A DNA stretch of 64,000 bases from Pantoea deleyi (GCF_022647325.1 NZ_CP071405.1:3534001-3598000); one strand, 5' to 3'. Positions 31,105 through 41,218 are shown, counted from the stretch's first letter. Notes: generated by a model not told the origin, from the letters alone. Program-made: numbers and translations.

Positions 31105-33138
31105 ATGCCAAAATACCCTGATTACTTAGGAATTAGAAAAAAAGAGCAAAATGATGCTTTTATTAAACTTTTCAAAAATAAGCATGTATTCATTGAAGCT
31201 GGTATCGGAGCTGGGCTTTATAGTTTTATTTATTCATTAACGGCTAGATATAAGAAAGAAATTAGGCATTTTAGAATTAAATTCAATGATGTTATAGTTA
31301 AAAATCAAGTTGATGATTGCTTCGTAGCTTATACTGGCGTTAATCCGCAGTTACTCGCTTTTGAAATAGGGAGACTAAAAGAAGAGTCTTTTTTGATCAC
31401 TATAGACAATATTAGGGGAGACATTGAGCAAGAGGCTTTAAATTACTTAATTCACTTTTCAGAGACTTTGAAAAACCTCAATAGATTTGTTTATTGTATT
31501 TTTTCATCATCAATTACGTTCCCTGCATTCCAAGGAATTACGGTAAAATTAAACAATCTCTCTCTGGATGAAACAACCTTAATTCTTAGAAATAAATTCA
31601 ATGAAAGTAAGCTTGATAATAACAGGATTAAGGAATTATATGAGCTAAGTGAAGGTGTGGCGATAAAATTAGACCAGATAATTAAGAGCCTGGGCTATAG
31701 TTCTCCGTCAGAAATATTAGAAGAAGATGATTTATTTTCTGATATCTACATTTCAGATGATGTGCCTGCTGAGATAATTAGGCAAATAGATTTTATTTCC
31801 AAGAATCCGGACAAGAATTTAACATTCACAATGCTAAAAATCTTAGCGGTTCTTAAAAATGGTGAGTCTTTAAGTAATTTACGTAAAGATAAAATGGGTG
31901 TAAAACTATCTATAAAAAACACCCAAGAGATAATTCACTTAGGCTTTGCTTCGGTAGTTGAGATTGACGGCAATACAACATTAATTAAATTAAACCCCAT
32001 AATTAAAGACTATGTCATTTCACTAATCCCTCAGGATGAAATATTTATAATTTCAAGTGCATATTTAAAAGTTGTTATCAGTGAAACTAAAAAAGGGATT
32101 CACCTTGGTGCGACAAACCGAAAAATCATCGATAATGGATATAACACTGAAGAAGATAACGCAAGTACCCTATTAAAAAACTCTATCATTCAATGTAAGT
32201 CTAAAATATCCTGCGATCTAACCACTGACAGTGAGAAAGAGCACTTTGTAAATAAGTTAAATAAATTAGTTTATCTTTCTGTCGCATATGTTTACTCACT
32301 AGATAATTCATGCAGATTTAAAGAAACAACCTCTGCTGCCGCCAGTCTATTGCAGGTAACTGCTGATGTAGCTAACCCTCATGATTATAAATTTTATTAT
32401 CATCTAGGTGATTCTCAGCGAATGCTCTCTCTGTACGATGATGCAATTAAAAATCTTGCAAAGGCCCGCAACTTATGCCCTGTTAATGAGAAAAGTTTCT
32501 TGGAGAAAGTTTACGTCTCTGAATTATATCTTTTACAAGAAACAGATAAAACTGCAGCGATTTCTTTAGCTAAGAAAAGCAAAAGGAATTTTCGCGCTAA
32601 TAGCCATGCTCATATTACTTCGGAATATGTTATTTCTGATGAACTACCATATGGCCAGCGCATCACTAAATTAGAGTCACTAGAAAAGAAAAGTCGCAGG
32701 TTAGAGTATCATACACTAGCTAATAATATCTTATTTTCTATAAACACTCTTAAAAAAGATGCTGATAGACTAGGTCGGCTAAATAGGGTCTTATCTACAG
32801 ATAGTAACAATTTTAATTATTGCAAAGCCATGATTTATAAACTTGAAATAATGGCTGACAACCATGATGTTGATAAAATCACAGATGCAGAGGTAAATGA
32901 ACTTCTGAACATCTATAATTACATGTTCAAACAGGGTTTTAATGAATTATTGAATAAATGTCATGATCTTTTATGGACTCTAGCAATTCAAAAGAATAGA
33001 AAACATGTAATTTTCATAATATATTTTAAGTCAGCAATTTCTTGGATGTTACAAGAGAATGCCGATCAATTAAAAAAATACGAACCGCTGTTTGAAGAGT
33101 ATCATTCTTCTTATAGTGATAATGATAGTTATCCTTAA
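31105..33138 (+). CDS. STAND-like P-loop protein with TPR C-terminus, degenerate Walker A
   Basis: 677 residues. The N-terminal 250 residues look like an NTPase (HVFIEAGIGAGLYSF where Walker A is expected, FLITIDNIRGD like Walker B). The invariant GK[S/T] is missing: the Lys position is Leu. A winged-helix-like linker follows (about 250-330), then helical TPR-like repeats from about residue 430 (FYYHLGDSQRMLSLYDDAIK, then NLAKARNLCP). In STAND defence proteins such repeats sense the trigger. No strong ribosome binding site. Inferred partner of the SIR2 gene. Confidence 0.7.
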   Translation: MPKYPDYLGIRKKEQNDAFIKLFKNKHVFIEAGIGAGLYSFIYSLTARYKKEIRHFRIKFNDVIVKNQVDDCFVAYTGVNPQLLAFEIGRLKEESFLITIDNIRGDIEQEALNYLIHFSETLKNLNRFVYCIFSSSITFPAFQGITVKLNNLSLDETTLILRNKFNESKLDNNRIKELYELSEGVAIKLDQIIKSLGYSSPSEILEEDDLFSDIYISDDVPAEIIRQIDFISKNPDKNLTFTMLKILAVLKNGESLSNLRKDKMGVKLSIKNTQEIIHLGFASVVEIDGNTTLIKLNPIIKDYVISLIPQDEIFIISSAYLKVVISETKKGIHLGATNRKIIDNGYNTEEDNASTLLKNSIIQCKSKISCDLTTDSEKEHFVNKLNKLVYLSVAYVYSLDNSCRFKETTSAAASLLQVTADVANPHDYKFYYHLGDSQRMLSLYDDAIKNLAKARNLCPVNEKSFLEKVYVSELYLLQETDKTAAISLAKKSKRNFRANSHAHITSEYVISDELPYGQRITKLESLEKKSRRLEYHTLANNILFSINTLKKDADRLGRLNRVLSTDSNNFNYCKAMIYKLEIMADNHDVDKITDAEVNELLNIYNYMFKQGFNELLNKCHDLLWTLAIQKNRKHVIFIIYFKSAISWMLQENADQLKKYEPLFEEYHSSYSDNDSYP

Positions 33139-33147
33139 TGCTTTTTT

Positions 33148-33177
33148 AACAGGGCATTTTAATAAAAATACCCTGTT
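33148..33177. terminator. Bidirectional terminator between the defence pair and umuC
   Basis: AACAGGG...CCCTGTT with an inner ATTTT/AAAAT pairing and T runs on both sides. Lies between convergent STAND and umuC genes. The umuC frame reads through it, a hint that umuC lost its natural stop codon. Confidence 0.7.
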
Positions 33178-33201
33178 ATCTTCATGTTCAAAGTGTCGCC
33201 A

Positions 33202-34218
33202 AGGAATGTCACTCCACCGTGTTGTATAGGCTGGTGAAAGCATCTCGCGCTTCATTTGCCATGCAGGCGCTATGCCCCTTCCGGCAAACCAGATATTCCC
33301 TATGCCAGTCTGATTAATATGGTCAATCACCTGCATCAGAGGCTTGCTGTTGGCTCTGGGTTGAACTTCATCAAAGAGATTGAGCTGAGTAACTCCTGAA
33401 GGCGTGAAATCGTTCAGCATAACACCTGCTTTCGCATAGCGATGGCCGCTTATCCATACCCGGTCAAGCGCTCTCATCGCAGCTTCGATAATGTCCCTGG
33501 AATCCTGGCTGGGTGACATCAGTGTCTCTGAAGCCAGATTTCCGTAGTAAGCTTCTCCGGGCGAAAAAGGCGAGGTTTTAATGAATGCACAAACCTGTCT
33601 GCAGTATTGTTTCTCCCCCCTCAATTTAGCGGCCGCCCTCTCGGCATGCTGACAGATCGCCTGTCTTATGTGTTCATACTCCGTGACCCTTTCGCCAAAC
33701 GAACGGGAGCACACGATCTGCTGCTTTGCCGGCGGCGCCTCTTCCAGACTGATACAGCTCTCGCCGTTCAGCTCGCGCACCGTCCTCTCCAGTACCACGC
33801 TGAAGTGTTTACGGATCATTGCAGGATTGGCGCGGGAGAGTTCCAGTGCGGTCGTAATACCCATTCCGCTAAGTTTTTTGGCAATGCGTCTGCCTACTCC
33901 CCAGACCTCCTCAACGGGCTGGCGGGCAAGCATCTTCTCTGCACGGACGTGCGATGTGATGGCCAGAACGCCGCCAAACTGAGGCCACTCTTTGCTACTC
34001 AACTGGGCTGATTTTGCTAGCGTTTTGGTTTTACCAACCCCAACGCCGACCGTAAGGCCGGTGTGCTCACGAATACTGCAACGGACTTCGCGTCCAAATG
34101 TCTCGAAGTCCGTGCAAAAATCGATTCCACGGACGTCTAGAAACATCTCATCAATCGAATACTGTTCTACGCGAGGTGACAGAGCTTCTAAAACGCTCAT
34201 TACCCTGTTCGATATCGA
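33202..34218 (-). pseudogene. umuC: umuC fragment 3 (about residue 80 to the C-terminus)
   Basis: Reading on the minus strand, homology begins at SISNRVMSVLEALSPRVEQ and continues through YSIDEMFLDVRG (catalytic acidic residues), VGVGVGKTKTLAK, the HhH region VWGVGRRIAKKLSGMGI, QLNLFDEV and the ending LSPAYTTRWSDIP. The first 77 or so residues of UmuC are not here; they lie at 44228-44115 and 41394-41260. The frame continues beyond the normal end without homology to 33070. Confidence 0.93.
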
Positions 34219-34289
34219 GTAAGTTAAGTGGAATGCAACATTGAGTGAGTAGACTTTAATCAGTGATAATGCTGCCAGAGGTGAACGCA

Positions 34290-34524
34290 ATGCTGATTCC
34301 ACCGGATGAACATTTCCTGTTACTGGCCGAGCGCTGGCTAAAACTGTTACGATTTTAACCTGCTGAAGGACAGCGCGCGCGGGCTTATACTGGAAAGCAA
34401 AGCCTCCGTCAGACGTTACCTTGAAGAAGTTCCGCTCACACCTGATGAGAGAGCAATCGTGGAACAGGACGCAGAGAAAATAGAGCAGGCTCTTGAAAGA
34501 CTGCCCCTTAAACCCGAAGGGTGA
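34290..34524 (+). pseudogene. Frameshifted remnant of an unknown small protein
   Basis: Two frames give one protein-like sequence: MLIPPDEHFLLLAERWLKLL (from 34290), then after a shift DFNLLKDSARGLILESKAS and VRRYLEEVPLTPDERAIVEQ, ending PLKPEG at a TGA. The smooth helix-forming pattern across the shift suggests a decayed gene. Family not recognised. Confidence 0.45.
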
Positions 34525-34763
34525 AAAGGGCCGCTTTGTGCCAGAAGCGGACATTGGCACCTGCATGCGAGCTTAAAATATGACTACCGAAACAGTGACC
34601 ATTTATGAAGCTCAACATATTGAATATACTTAAAAAACAATACATTAGGATGTAATGCCATTTATATTACTTACCCATAGGAAGTGCGATTGGGGGGTTA
34701 ATCAGTGATGAATTTGGTTTATACTCCGCGCAATCTCAATTTGAAATCGGTGCATTACAGACT

Positions 34764-36290
34764 ATGAATACACTGGTGCTAAGATCTGTGCGCTCTGGTG
34801 ATCCAAAAAGCAATGCAAGGAAACCCCGTACTAAAGCGGAAGCACTTGGACAAGTATTTACCAATGTAGAATTGGCAAATCAAATGGTTAAGGGCTTAGG
34901 TATCTCTGAGAATGAGGTTCACCAGCGGCTACTAGATCCTTGTGTTGGACCAGCAACATTCCCTCAAGCTATCGAACGTTTAGTTTCGAGAGACTGCAAA
35001 GTTGAGATTGATGCTATTGATCTTGATGCAGAGATGGTGCAATTGACTAGAAATTGGTCAACTTTCAGTCGTATACCTTTACGCATTAACAATGCCGATT
35101 ATTTGGAGTATAGCGTTGAGGAGCAATATGATTTCGCCATTCTTAATCCTCCTTATGTTCGGCAAGAGTGGATTACAAAAAAGCATCACTACAAATCCCT
35201 TTTTAAGGAACGGTATGGTGTAAGTGTCCCTGGGACAGCGAATCTCTATGTTTACTTTATTGTCAAGGTCATTGCCGATCTTAAACTAGGCGGGAAAATG
35301 GCATGCATTGTTTATGATTCATGGCAAACAACTAGATTCGGACAATGGTTGAAAAGTTATTTAAATGAAAACTGTTCTTGGGTGAAAGTGGAAACTATTC
35401 CAGATTTACCATTTGATGGAAGGTTGATCGACGCAACGATTATCTATGTCAAAAAAGGCTTTTCCAGTGGAAACTTATTTGAAGATAATAAAAATTCCTT
35501 ACTTCATGGTGTAAATGGATTAAGCGTACTCGAAAACCTTTTTGTTACACGGCGGGGGCTTCGTTTAAAGCAGTCGAACTTCTTTATGACAAATTTAGTT
35601 AATGCCGAAAGTGAGTGTTCTAGTCCATTTGTCAAGAAGGTTGCTCTAATTCCTGGTTTTGTTGTTCCAGACAACCATCCTGAAGCTGTACTTTTAGTAA
35701 CCTCGACAGAAGTAAATAATAGAACAATGGAAACTCTTGAACGCAGGCTCAAACAGGCGTTAGTCTCCCCAAAAGATAATATTTCAATTCTGACTTGGCG
35801 AAAAGAGCGGCCAGATACTTGGGCAGTACACCATAATGCTCAGTGGGCTCCATTATTATTTAATTATTATCTACGGAAGCGTCCGCGACATATTTTTAAT
35901 CCGAATCGAATCTATTCGGATAATTTCTATGGGCTTACCCCTCTTTCTAACATCCCGACTCAGGCGTGGTTGGCAGCACTTAATTCAACGGTAAGTTCAA
36001 TTGGTATTCTTGAACAGGCAAGAAATCAAGGAGCTGGACTGGCTAAGCTCCAATTGTTTGAATACAGAGCTGCATCTATTATTGACTTGACTATTTGGCC
36101 ACAAAAGGACATTGAAAAACTCACTTTTTTGGGGCAGTTATTGATCGATGGTCGAGAAGATGTTACCGAACTCCTTTCTAGAATCGACGAATTGGTAGCA
36201 AATGTTCTTGCTGATGATCGGCTAAAGCCTCATTCAATAAACGAGATACTTTTAGAAGTTGAGTTGAATGCTCGGCGACCAAAAAAATAA
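34764..36290 (+). CDS. N6-adenine DNA methyltransferase (Eco57I-like)
   Basis: 508 residues. N-terminal GQVFTNVELANQMVKG is the FT-x-P-like entry region of gamma-type MTases. SAM-binding motif I at LLDPCVGPATF (about residue 57) and catalytic NPPY at about 128 (AILNPPYVRQEWI). The C-terminal 200 residues may recognise the target. First gene of a three-MTase unit, followed after nine bases by the next. Base composition is about 40% GC, unlike the backbone. Confidence 0.88.
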   Translation: MNTLVLRSVRSGDPKSNARKPRTKAEALGQVFTNVELANQMVKGLGISENEVHQRLLDPCVGPATFPQAIERLVSRDCKVEIDAIDLDAEMVQLTRNWSTFSRIPLRINNADYLEYSVEEQYDFAILNPPYVRQEWITKKHHYKSLFKERYGVSVPGTANLYVYFIVKVIADLKLGGKMACIVYDSWQTTRFGQWLKSYLNENCSWVKVETIPDLPFDGRLIDATIIYVKKGFSSGNLFEDNKNSLLHGVNGLSVLENLFVTRRGLRLKQSNFFMTNLVNAESECSSPFVKKVALIPGFVVPDNHPEAVLLVTSTEVNNRTMETLERRLKQALVSPKDNISILTWRKERPDTWAVHHNAQWAPLLFNYYLRKRPRHIFNPNRIYSDNFYGLTPLSNIPTQAWLAALNSTVSSIGILEQARNQGAGLAKLQLFEYRAASIIDLTIWPQKDIEKLTFLGQLLIDGREDVTELLSRIDELVANVLADDRLKPHSINEILLEVELNARRPKK

Positions 36291-36299
36291 GGAATTATT

Positions 36300-39221
36300 A
36301 TGCCTTGGCTTAATTATAACAATGATGAGGTTCGACAGTTTCACCCAGCATTTCAATATGTTGCTGATGATGTGCTATTAAGTATGGGGATCTCTGCTCA
36401 ATATCATTGGGAGCATCATCCAAGTTCTGATGGAGTCCAAGTTATCCCAGACTTTGTTTTAGTGGAAAGTGCTACAAACAGATGGGTTTTGGTAGTCGAA
36501 ATTAAGCGGACTAAAGCAGCAGTTTTTTCGGAACGAAATCAAATTCAAGCAAAAGGGTATGCAGAAGCAAACCGATTACTTTATTCTCTAGGAAAGCCAG
36601 GATACTTCTGTGTTACAAATATGGAAGTGACCTTGTTGTTTGCACTAAACGGAAGCAATCCCCCAAAAGATTGTCGAATCCTTGGTATGACATTTGATTC
36701 TGGAAGCTTTGTTCCTGGGAGCTGTGCTGCGCATCAAAAACAGTTTGCTAATCATCTTAGTCAGCTCATTTCCCATGTGATAAATACACATGTACCTGTG
36801 TTCGAATTAGTGTGGCCAAGAATTGTTCGTTCAATGATCAGCTATTCTGAAGAACTGCCATATGATTTGGAAATTAACCTGAGTGGGGGAAAGGTTCCCC
36901 ATGTTGTGGCCAATTATTTCTCTGGAGAACCATCTGAGGCCCCTCGTAGAGAGCTTCTATTGAGATGTTTAGCAATTGAATATTTCAAGGGAGTACTTGA
37001 GAAATTTCGTCACCCCTTAGCAAATCAGGTCCCGTCTCTAAGGGGCAGCGTAAGCCAAGTTGGAAATGCAATTGATGAATTACACCGTATAGACTTTGCT
37101 GGTGTATTTGAATCTGAAGCTGCCTCCCTATATCGAAAATTAGAGCGAAAAAATGATTATAAGTCTACTATTGAACTATTTATTAATGAAATAAGAACAG
37201 AGCGCATAAGTAGATTGGCAGCTACTCGGGCTGATATTCTTGAATTTCCAGATATCCTTATATCTGAGTCTTATACTTTAACAGTTCAGGATGCACGAGG
37301 TAAGGCTCAAACGGATCCTGATTTATCCGCACTTCTTGCTGCACTTGTGATTAGTGATGCTAATAAGACAGTATTTGACCCCGGTTGTGGTGATGGCAGC
37401 CTTCTTTCTGCTGCTTATGATTTATTGAGAGCATTTGGTTTAAGTCATGCTGAAACTCTTTCCCGGATTCATGGAATTGATGCTGATGCACTTGCAACGA
37501 AAATTGCAGCGATTAGATTAGTATTGAAAGAACCTCATGTTCTTTCATGTCAAGACCCTTGTAATATTTCTGCCGGTGATATGTTTTCATCTGCCAAGGA
37601 ATTTAATGGGGTTGATGTTGTACTCATGAATCCTCCATTCAAGAGATATGAGGCACAGGATGAAGCCCCAATTCCTCAGGATCTCAGAAAACATTTCTAT
37701 AGTTGTATTGATGCTTTGGGAAGCATTACAGAAACGGCTGCTGGTCAAGCAAATATATATAATTTATATGTCGAGTTTGTTATTAAAGCGAGTGATGAAG
37801 GCACTATTTTCGGTATAATTTTAGACAATCGTTGGTATCACAATAGTATTTCAATACCGCTCCGTGCTTTGATTTTACGTGAATGTACTATCTTGGCATT
37901 AGTCGAATATCCGCACAAAAACTATTTTACTGCTTGGACAATTGCTACTTCAATTTTAGTTGTTAGGAAAGGGACAGCTCCTGCTGGGCATGATGTTCAA
38001 TTTTTACGCAGTTTTGATCCAATCCGTGCTGATTTTATGGCTGTAGGAGCTGCGCTTCGTGGTCAATGTGCTTACCCATCTGATTGGAATGTACAATATG
38101 TAAGTCAGCAAAAATTAGAAGCTAAATCTAGCTGGAAAGCATATTTTTCCCCTGATTTACAGCAGGAATATAGATCTTCAGATTGGCCTAATCTTGAGCA
38201 GTTATTCGCTAGTAACAGACGTGGTAGTTTGGCAAAAGAAGGTGGAGGGATCGCTGTATACGAATTTCCCTTTAATCGTACAAATTATGGACCCCGCCGT
38301 TCCAGCAATCCAAATCGTAAAAGATACGAAACTACAAAGGGAACTCCTCTAACAAAATCGGAACAAGTGCAATTAAGACATTCAGCCTCACAAATACCTC
38401 AGCAATATCGTGGATATGCTATACAAAACTCTGATCATTTATCAGGTTATCGCTTAACTATCAAGGATGTAACACTTGATGAGACTTTAGAAGCACCTTT
38501 TCAGCGTCAGCCTGCCATCCAAGCTAGCTATCGAGGTGATGGGCGACGTGTATGGGATGCTGACCTCGATTCTGCGTTGGCGGAGTTAAAAGCAAATGTT
38601 AGTGTTGCTCAATATATACACGACATTGAACAGGTTGTGGGGCTGGATGAAACGGTACTACCTTCGAACTTGCTTTGGAATGCATTACGTGAGCCATTTG
38701 CTGGGGAGCTAATTGTTCCGAGAAAACTGCGCAAGGGGCACCGTGTGCATATTAACCCTTTTCCTTTCATGCAACACGAGCGTCAGGTCAGGCTTTCAAG
38801 TAATTTTTTGTCATATGGTGATTGCCAAGCAACAGATATCACAACAGGGTTGACTCGTGAAATTGCTGTTGAGTTAATTGCGGCTTTTTTGATGTCTAGT
38901 TTTGGTTGGTTGCAATGTGAAATTGTATCAGTTAATAGGGAAGGGGTTCGTTCATTGGAGCAATCGCATGTACGAAATATTAAAATATTTGATCCACGAT
39001 GGGTCCGTTCGCCAAATCGAATTGCGATTATAGAAGCAGCTCACTCTCTTCAATATCCGCTGCGTACGGATTGTTCTCCATTTTCTCAGCCTGATTTGCA
39101 GGCACTTGATAAATTATTTGCGGAGGAAATAGTGTCCCGTAAACCGGCATTACAGAAAAATGCTTTGCTTCAGGAAACTTGGCAAGCTTTATCCGAGTGG
39201 CTAGAGGCACGTAACCCTTGA
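36300..39221 (+). CDS. PD-(D/E)XK nuclease-N6 methyltransferase fusion
   Basis: 973 residues. N-terminal nuclease-like domain: PD at residues 50-51 (VIPDFVLVES) and EIK at 67-69 (LVVEIKRTK), the PD-(D/E)XK pattern of restriction enzymes. Methyltransferase domain with motif I FDPGCGDGSLL near 359 and NPPF near 443 (VVLMNPPFKRYEA). A long C-terminal region of about 500 residues could be specificity. Resembles type IIG/IIL single-chain restriction enzymes, but here it is clustered with two further methyltransferases. The end overlaps the next start. Confidence 0.82.
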   Translation: MPWLNYNNDEVRQFHPAFQYVADDVLLSMGISAQYHWEHHPSSDGVQVIPDFVLVESATNRWVLVVEIKRTKAAVFSERNQIQAKGYAEANRLLYSLGKPGYFCVTNMEVTLLFALNGSNPPKDCRILGMTFDSGSFVPGSCAAHQKQFANHLSQLISHVINTHVPVFELVWPRIVRSMISYSEELPYDLEINLSGGKVPHVVANYFSGEPSEAPRRELLLRCLAIEYFKGVLEKFRHPLANQVPSLRGSVSQVGNAIDELHRIDFAGVFESEAASLYRKLERKNDYKSTIELFINEIRTERISRLAATRADILEFPDILISESYTLTVQDARGKAQTDPDLSALLAALVISDANKTVFDPGCGDGSLLSAAYDLLRAFGLSHAETLSRIHGIDADALATKIAAIRLVLKEPHVLSCQDPCNISAGDMFSSAKEFNGVDVVLMNPPFKRYEAQDEAPIPQDLRKHFYSCIDALGSITETAAGQANIYNLYVEFVIKASDEGTIFGIILDNRWYHNSISIPLRALILRECTILALVEYPHKNYFTAWTIATSILVVRKGTAPAGHDVQFLRSFDPIRADFMAVGAALRGQCAYPSDWNVQYVSQQKLEAKSSWKAYFSPDLQQEYRSSDWPNLEQLFASNRRGSLAKEGGGIAVYEFPFNRTNYGPRRSSNPNRKRYETTKGTPLTKSEQVQLRHSASQIPQQYRGYAIQNSDHLSGYRLTIKDVTLDETLEAPFQRQPAIQASYRGDGRRVWDADLDSALAELKANVSVAQYIHDIEQVVGLDETVLPSNLLWNALREPFAGELIVPRKLRKGHRVHINPFPFMQHERQVRLSSNFLSYGDCQATDITTGLTREIAVELIAAFLMSSFGWLQCEIVSVNREGVRSLEQSHVRNIKIFDPRWVRSPNRIAIIEAAHSLQYPLRTDCSPFSQPDLQALDKLFAEEIVSRKPALQKNALLQETWQALSEWLEARNP

Positions 39222-40339
39222 AAAACAAACGTCTTACAGTTGCTTCACTTTTTTGTGGAATTGGTGGGCTTGATCTGGGCTTTGAGTGGGCTGGATATGA
39301 AATAATATGGGCAAACGATATTGCGAAGGCAGCTATTGACTCTTACCCTCACAATTTTAATCGTGTTGCCCTACTAGGAGATATAAATGAATTATCTATT
39401 AATACAATACCGGACACAGATATAATTATTGGGGGGCCACCTTGCCAATCATTCTCTTTGGTTGGTCAAAGAAGACCTGATGATCAGCGTGGGCAACTAG
39501 TTTATCGTTATGTGGAAATAATCCGAGCAAAAAAACCGCGTGCATTTGTTATGGAAAATGTACCTGGAATGGCTGCATCTAATATTAATGGGAAAAGGCT
39601 TCCTGACATTCTTGTTGAAGAATTTATGTCGCTGGGATACACAGTCTCAGTGATGAAACTTGATGCATCTAACTATCTTGTACCTCAAAAGCGACGCAGA
39701 ATTTTCTTGGTGGGGGTACTTGATGCTAATTTTGTAATGCCAACTCCCAGCGAATTTGCAAAAAAATGCTATGGAATTGATATTTCAAATTATGATAATG
39801 GTGCAGCAGCAGCAATAGGCGACTTAGGCGATCCTGTTCCTAAAGGAGAGCTTGCTAACTATCAGGATGGGATTCCTTCTGAATTTTCTAAAATAATGCG
39901 AAATTCAGGGTTGCAGCAGGTTTCTCTTCATGAAAATCCTCGTATGTCGGATACTGATATGCGGCTATTAAGCTTTATTCCTCCGGGGGGGAATTACCAA
40001 AATGTTCCGGATGAGTATGCAACAGGTAGAATTCTTAATTTTAAGAAGAGTGGAGGGCGTACCACAACATATGCCCGACTTCACCCTGAAAAACCTTCTT
40101 ATACTGTTAATACGTACTTTCGGAGACCCAATGTTGGCTCGAATTTTCATTATGAACATAACCGCCTAATAACAGCAAGGGAAGCCATGCGCTTTCAATC
40201 TATTCCAGATCATTTTGTTGCTGTGTATAGTTCGCAAGATGCACGAAATGCTCTAATTGGCAATGCCGTTCCCCCATTATTGGCGCACGCCGTTGCTTGG
40301 GGGCTGAAAAATACTCTTGAGGATATGCCTTCTAGGTGA
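39218..40339 (+). CDS. C5-cytosine DNA methyltransferase
   Basis: 373 residues starting at TTG, whose last two bases are shared with the preceding TGA stop (TTGA), so translation is coupled. Motif I ASLFCGIGGLDLGFEWAG, motif IV GGPPCQSFS with catalytic Cys near residue 76, motif VI FVMENVPG, motif VIII QKRRRIFLVG, motif X GNAVPPLLAHAVAW are all intact. Target unknown. Third gene of the module. Confidence 0.93.
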   Translation: MKNKRLTVASLFCGIGGLDLGFEWAGYEIIWANDIAKAAIDSYPHNFNRVALLGDINELSINTIPDTDIIIGGPPCQSFSLVGQRRPDDQRGQLVYRYVEIIRAKKPRAFVMENVPGMAASNINGKRLPDILVEEFMSLGYTVSVMKLDASNYLVPQKRRRIFLVGVLDANFVMPTPSEFAKKCYGIDISNYDNGAAAAIGDLGDPVPKGELANYQDGIPSEFSKIMRNSGLQQVSLHENPRMSDTDMRLLSFIPPGGNYQNVPDEYATGRILNFKKSGGRTTTYARLHPEKPSYTVNTYFRRPNVGSNFHYEHNRLITAREAMRFQSIPDHFVAVYSSQDARNALIGNAVPPLLAHAVAWGLKNTLEDMPSR

Positions 40340-40427
40340 ATATATGGAAGTAACAATATTTCTTATATTGTGTAAAAAAATTGAAATTACTCCTTAAATT
40401 GTAAGCATTTGGAGAGTTCTATCTGCC

Positions 40428-40450
40428 AAGGCCTTTTTATAAAAGGCCTT
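40428..40450 (+). terminator. Terminator of the methyltransferase operon
   Basis: Perfect ten-base-pair stem AAGGCCTTTT/AAAAGGCCTT with a three-base loop, 89 bases after the C5 methyltransferase. Confidence 0.75.
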
Positions 40451-40568
40451 ACAATTATCTCGGCCATAATCGAAGTTCTCTGAACAGCTCTGCTGATCTG
40501 CTCCCGGTTGATTATCAGATTCCAATGTTAGTCCTGGACCCTGGTTGTTATGACAATCGCGAACTTCC

Positions 40569-41218
40569 GCTGTTCGCTCATTGCGGACTTCACCATGCTG
40601 ACATGTCTACCCTGTGCCCGATCAATGACTTAAAGAGAGCGGTATAAGGTCAACTACTACGTTGTTTCTCTAATCGAATATAAGCGCCATCTAATGTTGT
40701 CTTATTGCCCCAGCCAAGTTGCATGTAAAATTTAGCCGCACGGCTGTTTTTATCGGTTTCCAGCCAGGCAACTTTATGATGTTTGAACAACTCCTGTTCC
40801 GCAATCTCTGTAAGTCTGCGACCAATACCTCTGCCTTCATAGGCAGGAAGGACAAAAAGACCAAAAAGAGAGCCTTTCTCCCTTAAAATCATAGAAAAAC
40901 CCACGACTTCGTCATCATCTGTCGCAACCCATGCGCAGTGGCCCTCTTCGATCATATTGCTCACCGTACTTTCGGTGATACCCATCTCCTGCATCTCTTC
41001 ACGACTCAGGTGATTTTCGGCAACCGAGGTTCTGACAGTAAAAATACTCTCAACATCAGACAATTGAGCTGGTCTTATGTGGATATCCATTAGTATTACT
41101 CCATGCATAGAAAAGATAAATTTTGAGAATGATACAATCTTATCCTTTACGTAAGCATGGAACCTTGAGCAAACTCGCTACTGCACACCATGTCTGCTTT
41201 TCGCTCATAGCGGACCTT
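40569..41218 (+). repeat. Imperfect direct repeats flanking the GNAT gene
   Basis: GCTGTTCGCTCATTGCGGAC (40569-40588) and GCTTTTCGCTCATAGCGGAC (41196-41215) match at 18 of 20 bases. They bracket the acetyltransferase gene, and a similar AGCGGACATTG string lies near 34549. They may be scars of recombination. The 40340-40649 stretch otherwise holds only the terminator at 40428 and no gene. Confidence 0.5.
40650..41090 (-). CDS. GNAT-family N-acetyltransferase
   Basis: 146 residues from MDIHIRPAQ, which has GGAG upstream. GNAT fold with acetyl-CoA loop AYEGRGIGRRLTEIAE (about residues 86-101) and C-terminal AKFYMQLGW. Substrate unknown. It lies between the methyltransferase operon and umuC fragment 2, inside the 7 kb insert, on the opposite strand. 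Could be cargo or a passenger from earlier recombination. Confidence 0.85.
   Translation of the reverse strand: MDIHIRPAQLSDVESIFTVRTSVAENHLSREEMQEMGITESTVSNMIEEGHCAWVATDDDEVVGFSMILREKGSLFGLFVLPAYEGRGIGRRLTEIAEQELFKHHKVAWLETDKNSRAAKFYMQLGWGNKTTLDGAYIRLEKQRSS

Noticed and set aside
33070..34566. A 498-residue ORF as one intact Y-family polymerase gene
   Set aside because: Only residues about 117-455 resemble UmuC. The first 116 residues translate non-homologous sequence antisense to a decayed gene, and the last 43 run through a terminator hairpin.
34764..40339. BREX or DISARM system
   Set aside because: No PglZ, BrxC ATPase, helicase or PLD nuclease gene is present; only methyltransferases and one fused nuclease domain.
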